Below, piece after piece: positions 50,386-60,530 of a stretch of 64,000 bases of DNA (its first letter is position 1; each line of letters starts with the position of its first letter). The stretch covers positions 868,001-932,000 of the forward strand of contig NZ_JAOBTQ010000001.1 of the NCBI RefSeq assembly GCF_033366695.1, given 5' to 3'. Both the position numbers and the translations under genes were made by a program. The DNA is from Streptomyces sp. SCL15-4 (lineage in GTDB: Bacteria; Actinomycetota; Actinomycetes; Streptomycetales; Streptomycetaceae). The notes under the pieces were generated by a model. The model searched no databases. It worked only from the letters and a program-made list of their open reading frames with translations, and had not been told where the DNA came from.

Positions 50386-51998
50386 CCCTCTTCAGCATGG
50401 GAGTTCCCGGCATGCCCGCTGCCGATCTCGTCCTCACCGGCGCCCGGATCCGCACCCTCGACCCGGCCCGTCCCACCGCCACGGCCGTCGCCCTGCGCGA
50501 CGGGCTGATCGCCGCCGCGGGGACGGCGGACGACGTCCGGGACTGGCGCGGCCCCGGCACCGAGGTCGTCGATCTGCACGGCGCGCACGTGGTGCCGGGC
50601 CTGACCGACGCGCACAGCCATCCGGTGTGGGGCCTGGACATGGCGACCGGCACCGATCTGTCCGGCGTCACGGACCTGGCCGGACTGCGCGCGGCGCTCG
50701 CCCGGGCCGAGCGGATCGAGGGCTGGGTGGTCGGCTACGGACTGGACCACAACGCGTTCCAGGGCCGCCCGGTCCACCACGAGCTGGTGGCGGACGTGCT
50801 GGGTGGCACGCCGGCCTTCCTGCGCCTGTACGACGGCCACTCCGCCCTCGCCAACGGCCCCGCGCTGGCCGCCGCCGGGGTGAGCGGGCCGCGCGCCTTC
50901 GACCAGCGCGCCCAGGTGGTGTGCGACGCCTCGGGCCGGCCCACCGGGCATCTGGTCGAGCACGCGGCGATGGACCTGGTCGCCGCCGTCCTGCCCCGGC
51001 CCTCGTTCGGCGAACGGCGGGCCCGGCTGCTGGAGTTGCTGTCCGCCATGGCCGCGACCGGGCTGACCGGCGCCCATGTGATGGACGGCGGGGACCTGGA
51101 CCTGGTGGACGCGGTGGCCCGGGAGTCGGTGCTGCCGGTGCGGCTGCGGTTCGCGCCGTGGTGCATGCCGGGCGCGGACGCGGACGCCCTGCGGGAGCTG
51201 ATCGAGGCGCAGGGCCGGGGCGGCCGGCACTGGGTGGTCGGCGGGGTCAAGTTCTTCATGGACGGCACCGTGGAGGGCGGCACGGCCTGGCTGGAGCACC
51301 CCGACTGCCACGGCCAGGGCACCGAGGCGTTCTGGCCGGACCCGCACGCGTACGCCGAGGCGGTCCGCGTTCTGCACGCGGCCGGGGTGCGCACCGCCAC
51401 GCACGCCATCGGGGACGCGGCCGTCCGGCACGTCCTGGACACGGTGGCCTCGCTGGGGCCGGGCGGGCACGGCGCGCACCGGATCGAGCACATCGAGACC
51501 GCGCCCGACGAACTCCTGCCGCGCTTCGTCGAGTTGGGCGTCGCGGCCTCTCTGCAGCCGCCGCACACCGGTTACACGCGTGACGACGGCACCGACGAGT
51601 GGTCGCGCCGGCTGGGCGGCGACCGGGCCGCGCGCGCCTGGCGGCTGCGGGACCTGCGGGAGGCCGGGGCCACGGTCGCCCTCGGCTCGGACTGGCCGAT
51701 CGCGCACTACGACGTGCGGGCGGTGCTGGCGACGGCCCGCCGGCCCAGGGGCGCCGCCGCGCACCGGCCGGGGCTCACCGCGGCGCAGGCGCTGGAGGGC
51801 TGCACCAGCCATGCGGCGGCGGCCGCCGGGGAGTCCGCCGTCGCCGGGCGGATCGCGCCCGGCTTCCGCGCCGACCTGACCGCGCTGGCCGTCGACCCCG
51901 TGCACGCGCCCGGCGACGAACTCACCGACGCTCCGGTGGTGTTGACGGTGACCGGCGGACAGGTGACGCACCAGGGGCCGGCCGGAGGAGGCCGGTAG
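50382..51998 (+). CDS. Amidohydrolase (YtcJ-like, amidohydrolase_3)
   Basis: A 538-aa metal-dependent hydrolase. The metal motifs are DAHSHP, the HAIGD and HRIEHIET histidines, and LGSDWPI for the last aspartate. A predicted LTGARIRTLDP strand starts the beta-sandwich. Family members cleave N-acyl or imide bonds. It overlaps the permease stop at 50382-50385, suggesting a transport/hydrolysis pair controlled by the TetR protein. Confidence 0.95.
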   Translation: MTLFSMGVPGMPAADLVLTGARIRTLDPARPTATAVALRDGLIAAAGTADDVRDWRGPGTEVVDLHGAHVVPGLTDAHSHPVWGLDMATGTDLSGVTDLAGLRAALARAERIEGWVVGYGLDHNAFQGRPVHHELVADVLGGTPAFLRLYDGHSALANGPALAAAGVSGPRAFDQRAQVVCDASGRPTGHLVEHAAMDLVAAVLPRPSFGERRARLLELLSAMAATGLTGAHVMDGGDLDLVDAVARESVLPVRLRFAPWCMPGADADALRELIEAQGRGGRHWVVGGVKFFMDGTVEGGTAWLEHPDCHGQGTEAFWPDPHAYAEAVRVLHAAGVRTATHAIGDAAVRHVLDTVASLGPGGHGAHRIEHIETAPDELLPRFVELGVAASLQPPHTGYTRDDGTDEWSRRLGGDRAARAWRLRDLREAGATVALGSDWPIAHYDVRAVLATARRPRGAAAHRPGLTAAQALEGCTSHAAAAAGESAVAGRIAPGFRADLTALAVDPVHAPGDELTDAPVVLTVTGGQVTHQGPAGGGR

Positions 51999-52115
51999 GA
52001 ACGGCCGGCCGGGTCCTTGCGGTACCGGCCGGACCGCCGTCGCGGCCGTCGGTCCGGCCCGGCCGCTCGCCGGGCCGCGGCCCTGCTCCCGGCCCGTCTG
52101 CGGCACACTGGACGA

Positions 52116-52844
52116 GTGAACGACTTCCCCCTGGTCGACCAGCCTCCCGCCCCCGAGTGGTACGGACGCCTGCGGGTGCGGGCGGACGACCTCTCCGCCG
52201 CCGACTGGCTCACGGAAGACGGCCCCGGCCAGGGCGCCTTCGGCACGGTGGCGGGCATCGCCGCGCCGGGCTTCGCGGCGTACGCCCGCATCCTGCACCC
52301 GGCCCGGCTGGACGAGCGGCCGGTGCGCTGGGCGGCGGTGGCGGCCGCGCACGGGACCCGGGTGACGCCGGACGTCCGCTGGCACGAGGTCATCGGAGCG
52401 GACCCGGACTACGTCAACCGATCCGGCATGGGGTTGCCCGGCGTGTGGGACGAGCATCCCGCCGAGGGCCCGACCCCGCCCGAGGTCGCCGAGGCGCTGC
52501 TGCCCGTGCTGGCCCGGCACACCGGCACCCCCGAGCGGTGCTGGTTCGGCCTCTGGCACGGATACGGCCACTGGGACTGGGGCCGGTTCCCGACGTTCGG
52601 GACGCCGGGCCGGGAGGAGGTCCTGCTGGCCGGCCGGCTGGCCGACGCCGTCTCCCCGGTGACACCGGACGAGTTCGCCGAGCTTCCCGACCTGTGGTGG
52701 CCGCAGGACCGGGCATGGGTGCTGGGCGGGGACGTGGATCTGGTCAGCACCTACGTCGGCGGCTCGCCGGAGCTGATCGCCGACCTGCTGGCATCGGCGG
52801 ACCTGGAGGCGCACCCGGTCCGTCCGGGCGACCGGGTCGGCTGA
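52116..52844 (+). CDS. Conserved protein of unknown function
   Basis: A 242-aa protein, rich in Trp, Asp and Pro: DQPPAPEWYGRLRVRADDLS, then CWFGLWHGYGHWDWGRFP, and VSTYVGGSPELIADLL. I do not recognise the family, but the pattern of W/G/D-rich motifs is seen in short Streptomyces proteins. The GTG at 52116 has a CACACT -10-like box ten bases before it, so it may be leaderless. It stands between the amidohydrolase and the xylanase. Confidence 0.8.
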   Translation: MNDFPLVDQPPAPEWYGRLRVRADDLSAADWLTEDGPGQGAFGTVAGIAAPGFAAYARILHPARLDERPVRWAAVAAAHGTRVTPDVRWHEVIGADPDYVNRSGMGLPGVWDEHPAEGPTPPEVAEALLPVLARHTGTPERCWFGLWHGYGHWDWGRFPTFGTPGREEVLLAGRLADAVSPVTPDEFAELPDLWWPQDRAWVLGGDVDLVSTYVGGSPELIADLLASADLEAHPVRPGDRVG

Positions 52845-52851
52845 CCACCTC

Positions 52852-52863
52852 CGAAACGTTTCG
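52852..52863. promoter_or_regulatory. CGAAACGTTTCG palindrome upstream of the xylanase
   Basis: A perfect 12-bp palindrome, just after the upstream gene stop and 29 bases before the -35 box. GAAA/TTTC palindromes of this type occur upstream of Streptomyces xylanase genes and LacI-family sites. A related CTTCGAA lies at 52871. Confidence 0.6.
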
Positions 52864-52891
52864 TTGCCAACTTCGAATGATGCGAGGGGTA

Positions 52892-52919
52892 TTGACGGCC
52901 CACCACCCCCTCTTATCAT
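52892..52919 (+). promoter_or_regulatory. Promoter of the xylanase gene
   Basis: TTGACG (52892-52897) and TATCAT (52914-52919) with a 16-base spacer form a good vegetative-type promoter. The leader would be about 105 bases. Confidence 0.6.
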
Positions 52920-52967
52920 CCAGAGCATCCGGGAAGCCGACCAATGTTCGTGATACCGAACAGATAG

Positions 52968-55031
<2,064 letters not shown>

Positions 55032-55041
55032 ACGGCCGGAA

Positions 55042-55070
55042 GCGGGACGCCGCCGTGTGCGGCGTCCCGC
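55042..55070. terminator. Perfect 12-bp hairpin between convergent xylanase and lyase genes
   Basis: GCGGGACGCCGC (55042-55053) pairs with GCGGCGTCCCGC (55059-55070) with a 5-base loop. It lies 11 bases after the xylanase stop and serves both strands. Confidence 0.85.
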
Positions 55071-55095
55071 GTTCGTGCCGTCCGCCGTACCCTGC

Positions 55096-56664
55096 CTACG
55101 GGTTGACCACACTGCCGCCGAACGTCACCGCGAGGCGGCCGTCGGAGGCGAAGGACCAGCCGAGGGCGCCCGCGTAGGAGGAGCAGCGCGAGCCGTTGGA
55201 GCCGGTCCAGAACTGGTCGGAGCCGTCGGTGCTCCCGACCGTCTTGTCGTTGGAGCCGCTGACGGCGAAGCGGCAGGAGGTGTCGTTGCGGAACACCGAC
55301 GTGCCCTTGTCGAACGAGAAGTTGCGCTCGGCGTTGTCGATGCCGACGTTGTTGGAGATCGTCATGGTGCCCGGGTTGCTGTTGTAGGTGAACCCGTGGT
55401 GGCCGTTCTTGTAGGCGATGCTGTGCTGGACGACGTGGTTGACCGCGATGTCGTCGCCGCCGAGCTTGTAGCCGTTGCGGTCGCCGTTGGAGTTGACCGT
55501 GCCGTCGCTCAGCGTGCCGTTGCCGTAGGCGAGGGAGTACTCGATGGTCACCGGGCCGATGGGACCGGTCTCCGTCTTGGTGTACAGGTCCCAGCCGTCG
55601 TCGATGTTGTGGTGTGAGACGTCGTAGCGGAAGACGTTCCCGGTGCCGGTGGTCAGCTTCGCGGCGAAGCCGTCGGCGTCCTCGCCGTCGGAGTCGGCGT
55701 TGTCGTGCGACTCGGAGCTGACGATCAGGTTGTTCGACGGCCACTGGGAGCTGGGAGTGGTGGAGGCGATGCGGCCGAGCTGGAGCCCGGTGTCCCGGTT
55801 GTAGGCGGTCACGACGCGCTCGACGACGTTGTTGCTGCCGCCGACGTAGATGCCGTTGTCACCGGCGTGCTGGACGGTGAGGCCGTACAGCCGCCAGTAG
55901 TTGCCGAACAGCTGGATGCCCCGGTTGGACGGACTCTCCGTCTGCGCCGAGAAGTCGAGGACCGGCTTCTCGCCAGGGTAGGCGGAGAGGGTGGTGCGGG
56001 CGGCGGCGGTGCCGTCGCTGCCGGCCGGGATGGTGACGGTGGAGGACTGCTTGTACGTCCCGCCGCGCAGGTAGATCGTGCCGCCGGGAGTGATCCGGCC
56101 GAGGGCCGAGGTGAGCGTGGTCGGGGCCGACTCCGTGCCGGCCGCGCCGTCGGTGCCGGCCGGCGAGACGTAGAGCACGCCGCCGGTCGCCGCCGTGGCC
56201 ACGTCGGCGTCGAGGTAGTCGAGGTTGGGCAGGCCGTCGGCGGTGGTCGGGGTGAGGCGGACGGTGTTGGAGCCCGCCTTGACCGGCACGGTGAGCGTCT
56301 TGGTCACCCAGGTGGTCCAGGCGCCGGTGGCCTCGAAGGAGGCGGTGGCGGCCGTCGTGCCGTTGACCGCGACGGCGGCCGGCCGGGCGGTGGCCGAGCC
56401 GTTGGCGTAGCGGATGTTCAGGGTCGCGGTGCCCGCGCTCGCCGCGTTCACGGTGAACTGGACGTAGCCGCTCGTGGAGTTGGTGGCGTTGCAGAATCCG
56501 CTGCCGGAGTAGCCGGTCCAGTCGGAGTCGACGGTCCCGGTGCAGACCGCGGGCGCGCTCTCGGCCTCGTACCGGGTGGTCACGGCCTGGGCCGTGGTGC
56601 CGGACAGCGCGACGAGCGCACCGGTCAGCAGTCCGGCGCACGCGATGGCTGATCTCAGTTGCAT
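55096..56664 (-). CDS. Secreted pectate lyase (PL9-like) with N-terminal carbohydrate-binding domain
   Basis: A 522-aa exported protein. The signal peptide ends at TTAQAV. Residues about 30-155 form a CBM6/35-type beta-sandwich (RYEAESAPAV, SGYVQFTV, GSNTVRLTP). From 165 a right-handed beta-helix follows, with SDGEDADGFAAKLTTGTGNV and HHNIDDGWDLYTK, the calcium-binding aspartates of PL9, and RNGYKLGGDD with the candidate catalytic lysine. It should cleave pectate by beta-elimination outside the cell. The ATG at 56664 has GGGAGA upstream. Confidence 0.9.
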   Translation of the reverse strand: MQLRSAIACAGLLTGALVALSGTTAQAVTTRYEAESAPAVCTGTVDSDWTGYSGSGFCNATNSTSGYVQFTVNAASAGTATLNIRYANGSATARPAAVAVNGTTAATASFEATGAWTTWVTKTLTVPVKAGSNTVRLTPTTADGLPNLDYLDADVATAATGGVLYVSPAGTDGAAGTESAPTTLTSALGRITPGGTIYLRGGTYKQSSTVTIPAGSDGTAAARTTLSAYPGEKPVLDFSAQTESPSNRGIQLFGNYWRLYGLTVQHAGDNGIYVGGSNNVVERVVTAYNRDTGLQLGRIASTTPSSQWPSNNLIVSSESHDNADSDGEDADGFAAKLTTGTGNVFRYDVSHHNIDDGWDLYTKTETGPIGPVTIEYSLAYGNGTLSDGTVNSNGDRNGYKLGGDDIAVNHVVQHSIAYKNGHHGFTYNSNPGTMTISNNVGIDNAERNFSFDKGTSVFRNDTSCRFAVSGSNDKTVGSTDGSDQFWTGSNGSRCSSYAGALGWSFASDGRLAVTFGGSVVNP

Positions 56665-56708
56665 CGGCTTGTCTCCCTGCGGGTTGACTCGGCTGTGCGG
56701 ATGCGAGC

Positions 56709-56816
56709 GGTCCAGAGGGGTGAACACGGCGGCCGGTCATGGCATGGTAGGCATGACCGGAAAGCGCTTTCCCTCTGGACCTTCCCGACGGTAGGGAGCA
56801 GTCATGCACACGTCAA
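56709..56816 (-). promoter_or_regulatory. Promoter, operator and 5' leader stem of the pectate lyase gene
   Basis: On the minus strand TTGACG (56816-56811), a 17-base spacer and TACCGT (56793-56788) give a start near 56781. Within the leader GGAAAGCGCTTTCC (56759-56772) is a perfect 14-bp palindrome at about +10 to +23. GGTCCAGAGGG at 56709-56719 and CCCTCTGGACC at 56771-56781 are exact inverse copies 51 bases apart, so the leader can form a large stem-loop beginning at base +1. Confidence 0.65.
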
Positions 56817-56861
56817 TGACCGTGTACATGTTTTGTATTCACATAACTGAATCGGGGTGAG

Positions 56862-57830
56862 TCACTCGCCGGGGGCGAGGACGCGGGCGACCACGGCCGC
56901 CGCGTCGGCGATCAGCGCCTGGTCCACGGGAGCGTTCGGGGCGCTCTTGTCGGACAGCACGGCCAGCACCACCGGTGTCCCCCGGGTCGTCCAGGCCACG
57001 CCGATGTCGTTGGCGGTCGCGTAGTCCCCGGTCCCGGTCTTGTCCGCCACGACCCAGGCGGCCGGCAGCCCCTTGCGGAACCGGTCGGTGCTGGTGGTGT
57101 TGCCCTTCAGCCAGCCCACGAGCCGTTCGCGGTCGGCGGCGGCCAGCGCCCGGCCCAGGGTGAGGCGCGCGAGGCTCCCGGTGATCGCCTCCGGCGTCGT
57201 GGTGTCCCGGAGGTCTCCGGGCAGCGCGGTGTTCAGCTCCGGCTCCCACCGGTCGAGCCGGCTCACCTGGTCGCCGAGCGACCGGAAGAAGCGGGTGAGC
57301 CCGGCCGGGCCGCCGAGTTCCCGGAGCAGCAGGTTGCCGGCCGCGTTGTCGCTGTACTGGATCGCCGCCGCGCACACGGCGGCCACCGTCATGCCGGTCG
57401 CCAGATTCTCCTCGGTGCGCGGCGAGTTGGGCAGGATGTCACGGGGCGGGTAGTGCACCACCCGGTCCAGCGGAGCGCGGTCGCCGTGGTCGCGCAGCAC
57501 CGCCGCCGCGGCGAACGCCTTGAACGCCGAGCACATCGCGAACCGCTCCCGCGCCCGGTGGGACACGGTCCGTCCGGTGCGGACGTTGCGCGCGTGGACG
57601 CCGAGCCGGGCGCCGTAGCGGCGCTCCAGTTCGGCCAGTTCGGCCTGTGCGGCGCGCGTGGCGCTGTCCGGGGCGGCGGACGCGGTGGTCGCGGACACCG
57701 CCGGCGCGGCCACGGCGGCGCCGGTGAGGGCGAGGCCGGCCCGCAGCAGACGGCGGCGCGGCAGCGGGGCGGGGCCGTCGGCGGCGGTCGCGCCGGGCGT
57801 GGTCGTCCTGGTCAAGGGCGTACTGGTCAT
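56862..57830 (-). CDS. blaL: Class A beta-lactamase, Tat-type export signal
   Basis: A 322-aa serine beta-lactamase. A twin-arginine signal (PRRRLLRAGLALTGAA, residues 24-39) precedes the mature domain. The full set of class A motifs is present: S101-x-x-K104 (SAFK), S160-D-N162, E196 in EPELN, and K264-T-G266. It hydrolyses beta-lactams outside the cell. It is divergent from a LysR gene followed by a penicillin-recognising protein without a signal, the arrangement of blaL/blaA-blaB in Streptomyces cacaoi, where BlaA activates blaL. Confidence 0.95.
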   Translation of the reverse strand: MTSTPLTRTTTPGATAADGPAPLPRRRLLRAGLALTGAAVAAPAVSATTASAAPDSATRAAQAELAELERRYGARLGVHARNVRTGRTVSHRARERFAMCSAFKAFAAAAVLRDHGDRAPLDRVVHYPPRDILPNSPRTEENLATGMTVAAVCAAAIQYSDNAAGNLLLRELGGPAGLTRFFRSLGDQVSRLDRWEPELNTALPGDLRDTTTPEAITGSLARLTLGRALAAADRERLVGWLKGNTTSTDRFRKGLPAAWVVADKTGTGDYATANDIGVAWTTRGTPVVLAVLSDKSAPNAPVDQALIADAAAVVARVLAPGE

Positions 57831-57957
57831 GGGCGTAGTCCTCCCGGGAGGTACGTCGTCGGTGCCGGTCTTCGGCGGGGACAGCGAAACAGCAGAACGG
57901 CGCTCATGTCCAAGAGGAAACTTTGAAGCCTGCATGCCTTTTTGATATGAGTGCGGA

Positions 57958-58923
57958 GTGGATCTTCTGGCACACCTGGAGGCGTATGTGGCGACGGCCG
58001 AGGAGGCGAGCTTCTCCCGGGCGGCCGACCGGCTCGGCATCGCCCAGCCGTTGCTCAGCCGTCGCGTCAAGACGCTGGAGGAGCACTTCGGCGGCCCGCT
58101 GTTCGACCGGTCCCGGCGGCAGACCGGAACCACCGAACTGGGAGTGCTGCTGCTCCCCTACGCCCGGGACGTGCTGGACCGGGCCCAGCGGCTGCGGCAG
58201 GTCGCCCGCGCGGCCCGGCACTCGCGGGTATGCGCCGTCGGCGTCCCCGCGGACTGCGCCCCGGCCGCACTGGCCCGCGCCCTCCGCGCCGGAAGCGAGC
58301 AGGGGATCACCCTCGGCATGCGCGAACTCCCGCCGCCGGAACGGGCGTCGGGCCTGACCGACGGATCGCTCGGGTACGCGCTGGTGCGCACCGCTCCGGA
58401 ACAGGCCGCGTTCCGCGTGCCGCTGGGCCTGGCGTCCGCGCCGGTGCCGGACGGCGCGGTGGCGCGGCGCACGCTCCACCTGGAGGAGCTGCGGCCCCGC
58501 CGCGGCCGTGCTGCCGGGCCTGCCGCCGTCCCGCCGCTGTTGCTGCTGACGGAGGATCAAGTGCCTTACTTTCAAGACCGGTTGACGCGCGCCGCCGCGC
58601 GCGCCGGGCTGCCCGAGGCACGGCTCCGGCCGGCCGGAGCCGCGGCCACCGCGCTCGCCGAGACCCTGGCCGGGCACGCGCTGCTGCTGTGTACCGAACC
58701 GTTCGCCCGGCAGCACGGCGCCCACTGGACACCGCTCGCCGACCGCGCGCTGCACCGGGGCTACGACGTGTGCGCCGCCCCGGGCCGCGACGGCTCCGCG
58801 GACGTACCGCACTGGCTGGCCGCGCTGCTCGGCTCGGCGGTGGGCGCCGTACCCGACCGGGGCGGACCGGAGCCGGGGACCGGACACCTGGACGGTCCCG
58901 CGCGGCTGGCGGCCCGCGGATGA
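57958..58923 (+). CDS. blaA: LysR-family activator of the beta-lactamase (BlaA-like)
   Basis: A 321-aa LysR protein. The N-terminal helix-turn-helix SFSRAADRLGIAQPLLSRRVKTLE is standard and the C-terminal effector domain is divergent. The GTG at 57958 is the likely start. It is divergent from the class A beta-lactamase, with 127 bases between, and overlaps the next gene by ATGA. By homology of arrangement to S. cacaoi it should activate blaL. Confidence 0.88.
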   Translation: MDLLAHLEAYVATAEEASFSRAADRLGIAQPLLSRRVKTLEEHFGGPLFDRSRRQTGTTELGVLLLPYARDVLDRAQRLRQVARAARHSRVCAVGVPADCAPAALARALRAGSEQGITLGMRELPPPERASGLTDGSLGYALVRTAPEQAAFRVPLGLASAPVPDGAVARRTLHLEELRPRRGRAAGPAAVPPLLLLTEDQVPYFQDRLTRAAARAGLPEARLRPAGAAATALAETLAGHALLLCTEPFARQHGAHWTPLADRALHRGYDVCAAPGRDGSADVPHWLAALLGSAVGAVPDRGGPEPGTGHLDGPARLAARG

Positions 58924-59852
58924 GCGCGGCGGCCCACCACCCGGTGTACACCGGCGGCGACGGCGCCCTGCTGGACGTCGCCGAGGCGATCGCGGCGGAC
59001 TGGGCGGCCCTGGGCGTGCGCGGCTCCTTCCTCGCCCGCGACCTCGACACCGGCGAGCAGCTCGGCTTCGACACGGACGAACCGGTGCCGCTCGCGTCGG
59101 TGGCGAAGGTCCCGCTCGCCCTGGTCGTACTGGACCGGATCGCCGTCGGGGAGCTGGACCCGGCGCGCCCGGTGACGGTGGACCCCGGCACCAGCAGTGT
59201 CGGCCCCACCGGGCTCGCCGCCTTCCGGCATCCGGCCACCGTGGCCGTCGGCGACCTCCTCCTGCTGATGCTCTCGGTGAGCGACAACGCCGCCGCGGAC
59301 GCGCTGTTCAACCTGGTGCCGGCGGCGGAGGCGGACGCGCGGCTGCGTGCCTGGGGATGCGACGGAATCCGGCTGCGGCACCGGATGAACCATCTGTACG
59401 AGTGCGCGGCCGGTGCCGCCGGCAACGACTTCTCCCTCGCGCTGGAGCTGGCCGTCCGGGACGAGGGGACGGGCCGGCACACCATTGAGACCCTGGACCC
59501 GGCGCACGCCAACGCGGGCACGGCCGCGGCCCTGGTCGGCCTGCTCCAGCGGGTGTGGCGCGACGAGATCGCCTCTCCCCGGGCGACGGCCGAGCTGCGC
59601 CGGCTGATGGGTCACCAGGTCTTCACCCACCGGCTGGCGAGCGACCTGCGCGCGGACACGCTGCGGTGGAGCGGCAAGACCGGTACGTTCCTGCATCTGC
59701 GGCACGAGATAGGGGTCGTCGAGGCGGACTCCGGGGAGCGGGTGGCGATGGCGGCGCTCACCCGCGGCAACCGCCGCGCGGGGCTGGCGCCGGACATCGA
59801 CCTGGCCATCGGTGCGGCGGCGCGGGAGGCGTTCGAGGCGCTGCGGGGCTAG
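58920..59852 (+). CDS. blaB: Cytoplasmic penicillin-recognising protein (BlaB-like)
   Basis: A 310-aa serine beta-lactamase-fold protein without a signal peptide, so it stays in the cytoplasm. All three motifs are intact: S60-V-A-K63, S121-D-N123 and K253-T-G255. In S. cacaoi BlaB is needed for induction but is reported not to act as a beta-lactamase. Its overlap with blaA (58920-58923) keeps the two proteins in step. It may sense a cell-wall fragment or a beta-lactam. Confidence 0.88.
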   Translation: MSAAAHHPVYTGGDGALLDVAEAIAADWAALGVRGSFLARDLDTGEQLGFDTDEPVPLASVAKVPLALVVLDRIAVGELDPARPVTVDPGTSSVGPTGLAAFRHPATVAVGDLLLLMLSVSDNAAADALFNLVPAAEADARLRAWGCDGIRLRHRMNHLYECAAGAAGNDFSLALELAVRDEGTGRHTIETLDPAHANAGTAAALVGLLQRVWRDEIASPRATAELRRLMGHQVFTHRLASDLRADTLRWSGKTGTFLHLRHEIGVVEADSGERVAMAALTRGNRRAGLAPDIDLAIGAAAREAFEALRG

Positions 59853-59876
59853 TTGGTGCCAGCGCCGTCCGGTGGC

Positions 59877-60530
59877 TCAGGGCAGCAGGCGCTGTTCCTT
59901 CGCCACCGCCACCGCGCCCGCCCGGGTGTCCACGCCGAGTTTGTCGTAGATGCGGCGCAGATGCGTCTTGACGGTGGCCTCGCTGATGTAGAGGGCGCGG
60001 GCGATGGCGTGGTTGGACAGGCCGCGGGAGAGGTGGGCGAGGATGTCGCGTTCCCGGGGGGTGAGGGTGGGGCGCGGGTTGCGCAGCCGGGACATCACGC
60101 GGTCGGCGACCGGGGGCGAGAGCGCCGGGCGGCCCTGGGCGGCGGCGTGGATCGCCGTGAACAGGTCCTCGGCGCGCTCGGCCTTCAGCAGATAGCCGGT
60201 GGCACCCGCCTCGACGGCGCGCGTGACGTCGGCGTCGGTGTCGTAGGTGGTGAGGACCAGGACGTGCGGGGCGGGCGGCTCGGCGCGCAGCCGGCGGGTG
60301 GTCTCGACGCCGTCGATGCCCTCGCCCAGTTGCAGGTCCATCAGCACGACGTCCGGGGCGGTCCTGCGGGCGAGCGCGAGCGCCTCCTCGCCGCTGCCCG
60401 CCTCGCCGACGACCTCGATGTCCGGAGCGCTGTGCAGCAGTGCCAGCAGTCCGGCGCGTACGACGGCGTGGTCGTCGCAGACGAGGATGCGCACCGGTGT
60501 CCGGGTGGCCTGCGCGGGGGTGTGGGTCAT
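59877..60530 (-). CDS. senR: LuxR-type response regulator (SenR-like)
   Basis: A 217-aa response regulator. The receiver domain starts VRILVCDDHAVVRAGLL, with phospho-acceptor Asp in DVVLMDLQLG and Lys in GYLLKAE. The C-terminal NarL/LuxR helix-turn-helix is LTPRERDILAHLSRGLSNHA to EATVKTHLRRI. It overlaps the kinase by ATGA. Its position next to hbpS and katG matches SenR of Streptomyces reticuli, which with SenS controls redox genes. Confidence 0.93.
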   Translation of the reverse strand: MTHTPAQATRTPVRILVCDDHAVVRAGLLALLHSAPDIEVVGEAGSGEEALALARRTAPDVVLMDLQLGEGIDGVETTRRLRAEPPAPHVLVLTTYDTDADVTRAVEAGATGYLLKAERAEDLFTAIHAAAQGRPALSPPVADRVMSRLRNPRPTLTPRERDILAHLSRGLSNHAIARALYISEATVKTHLRRIYDKLGVDTRAGAVAVAKEQRLLP

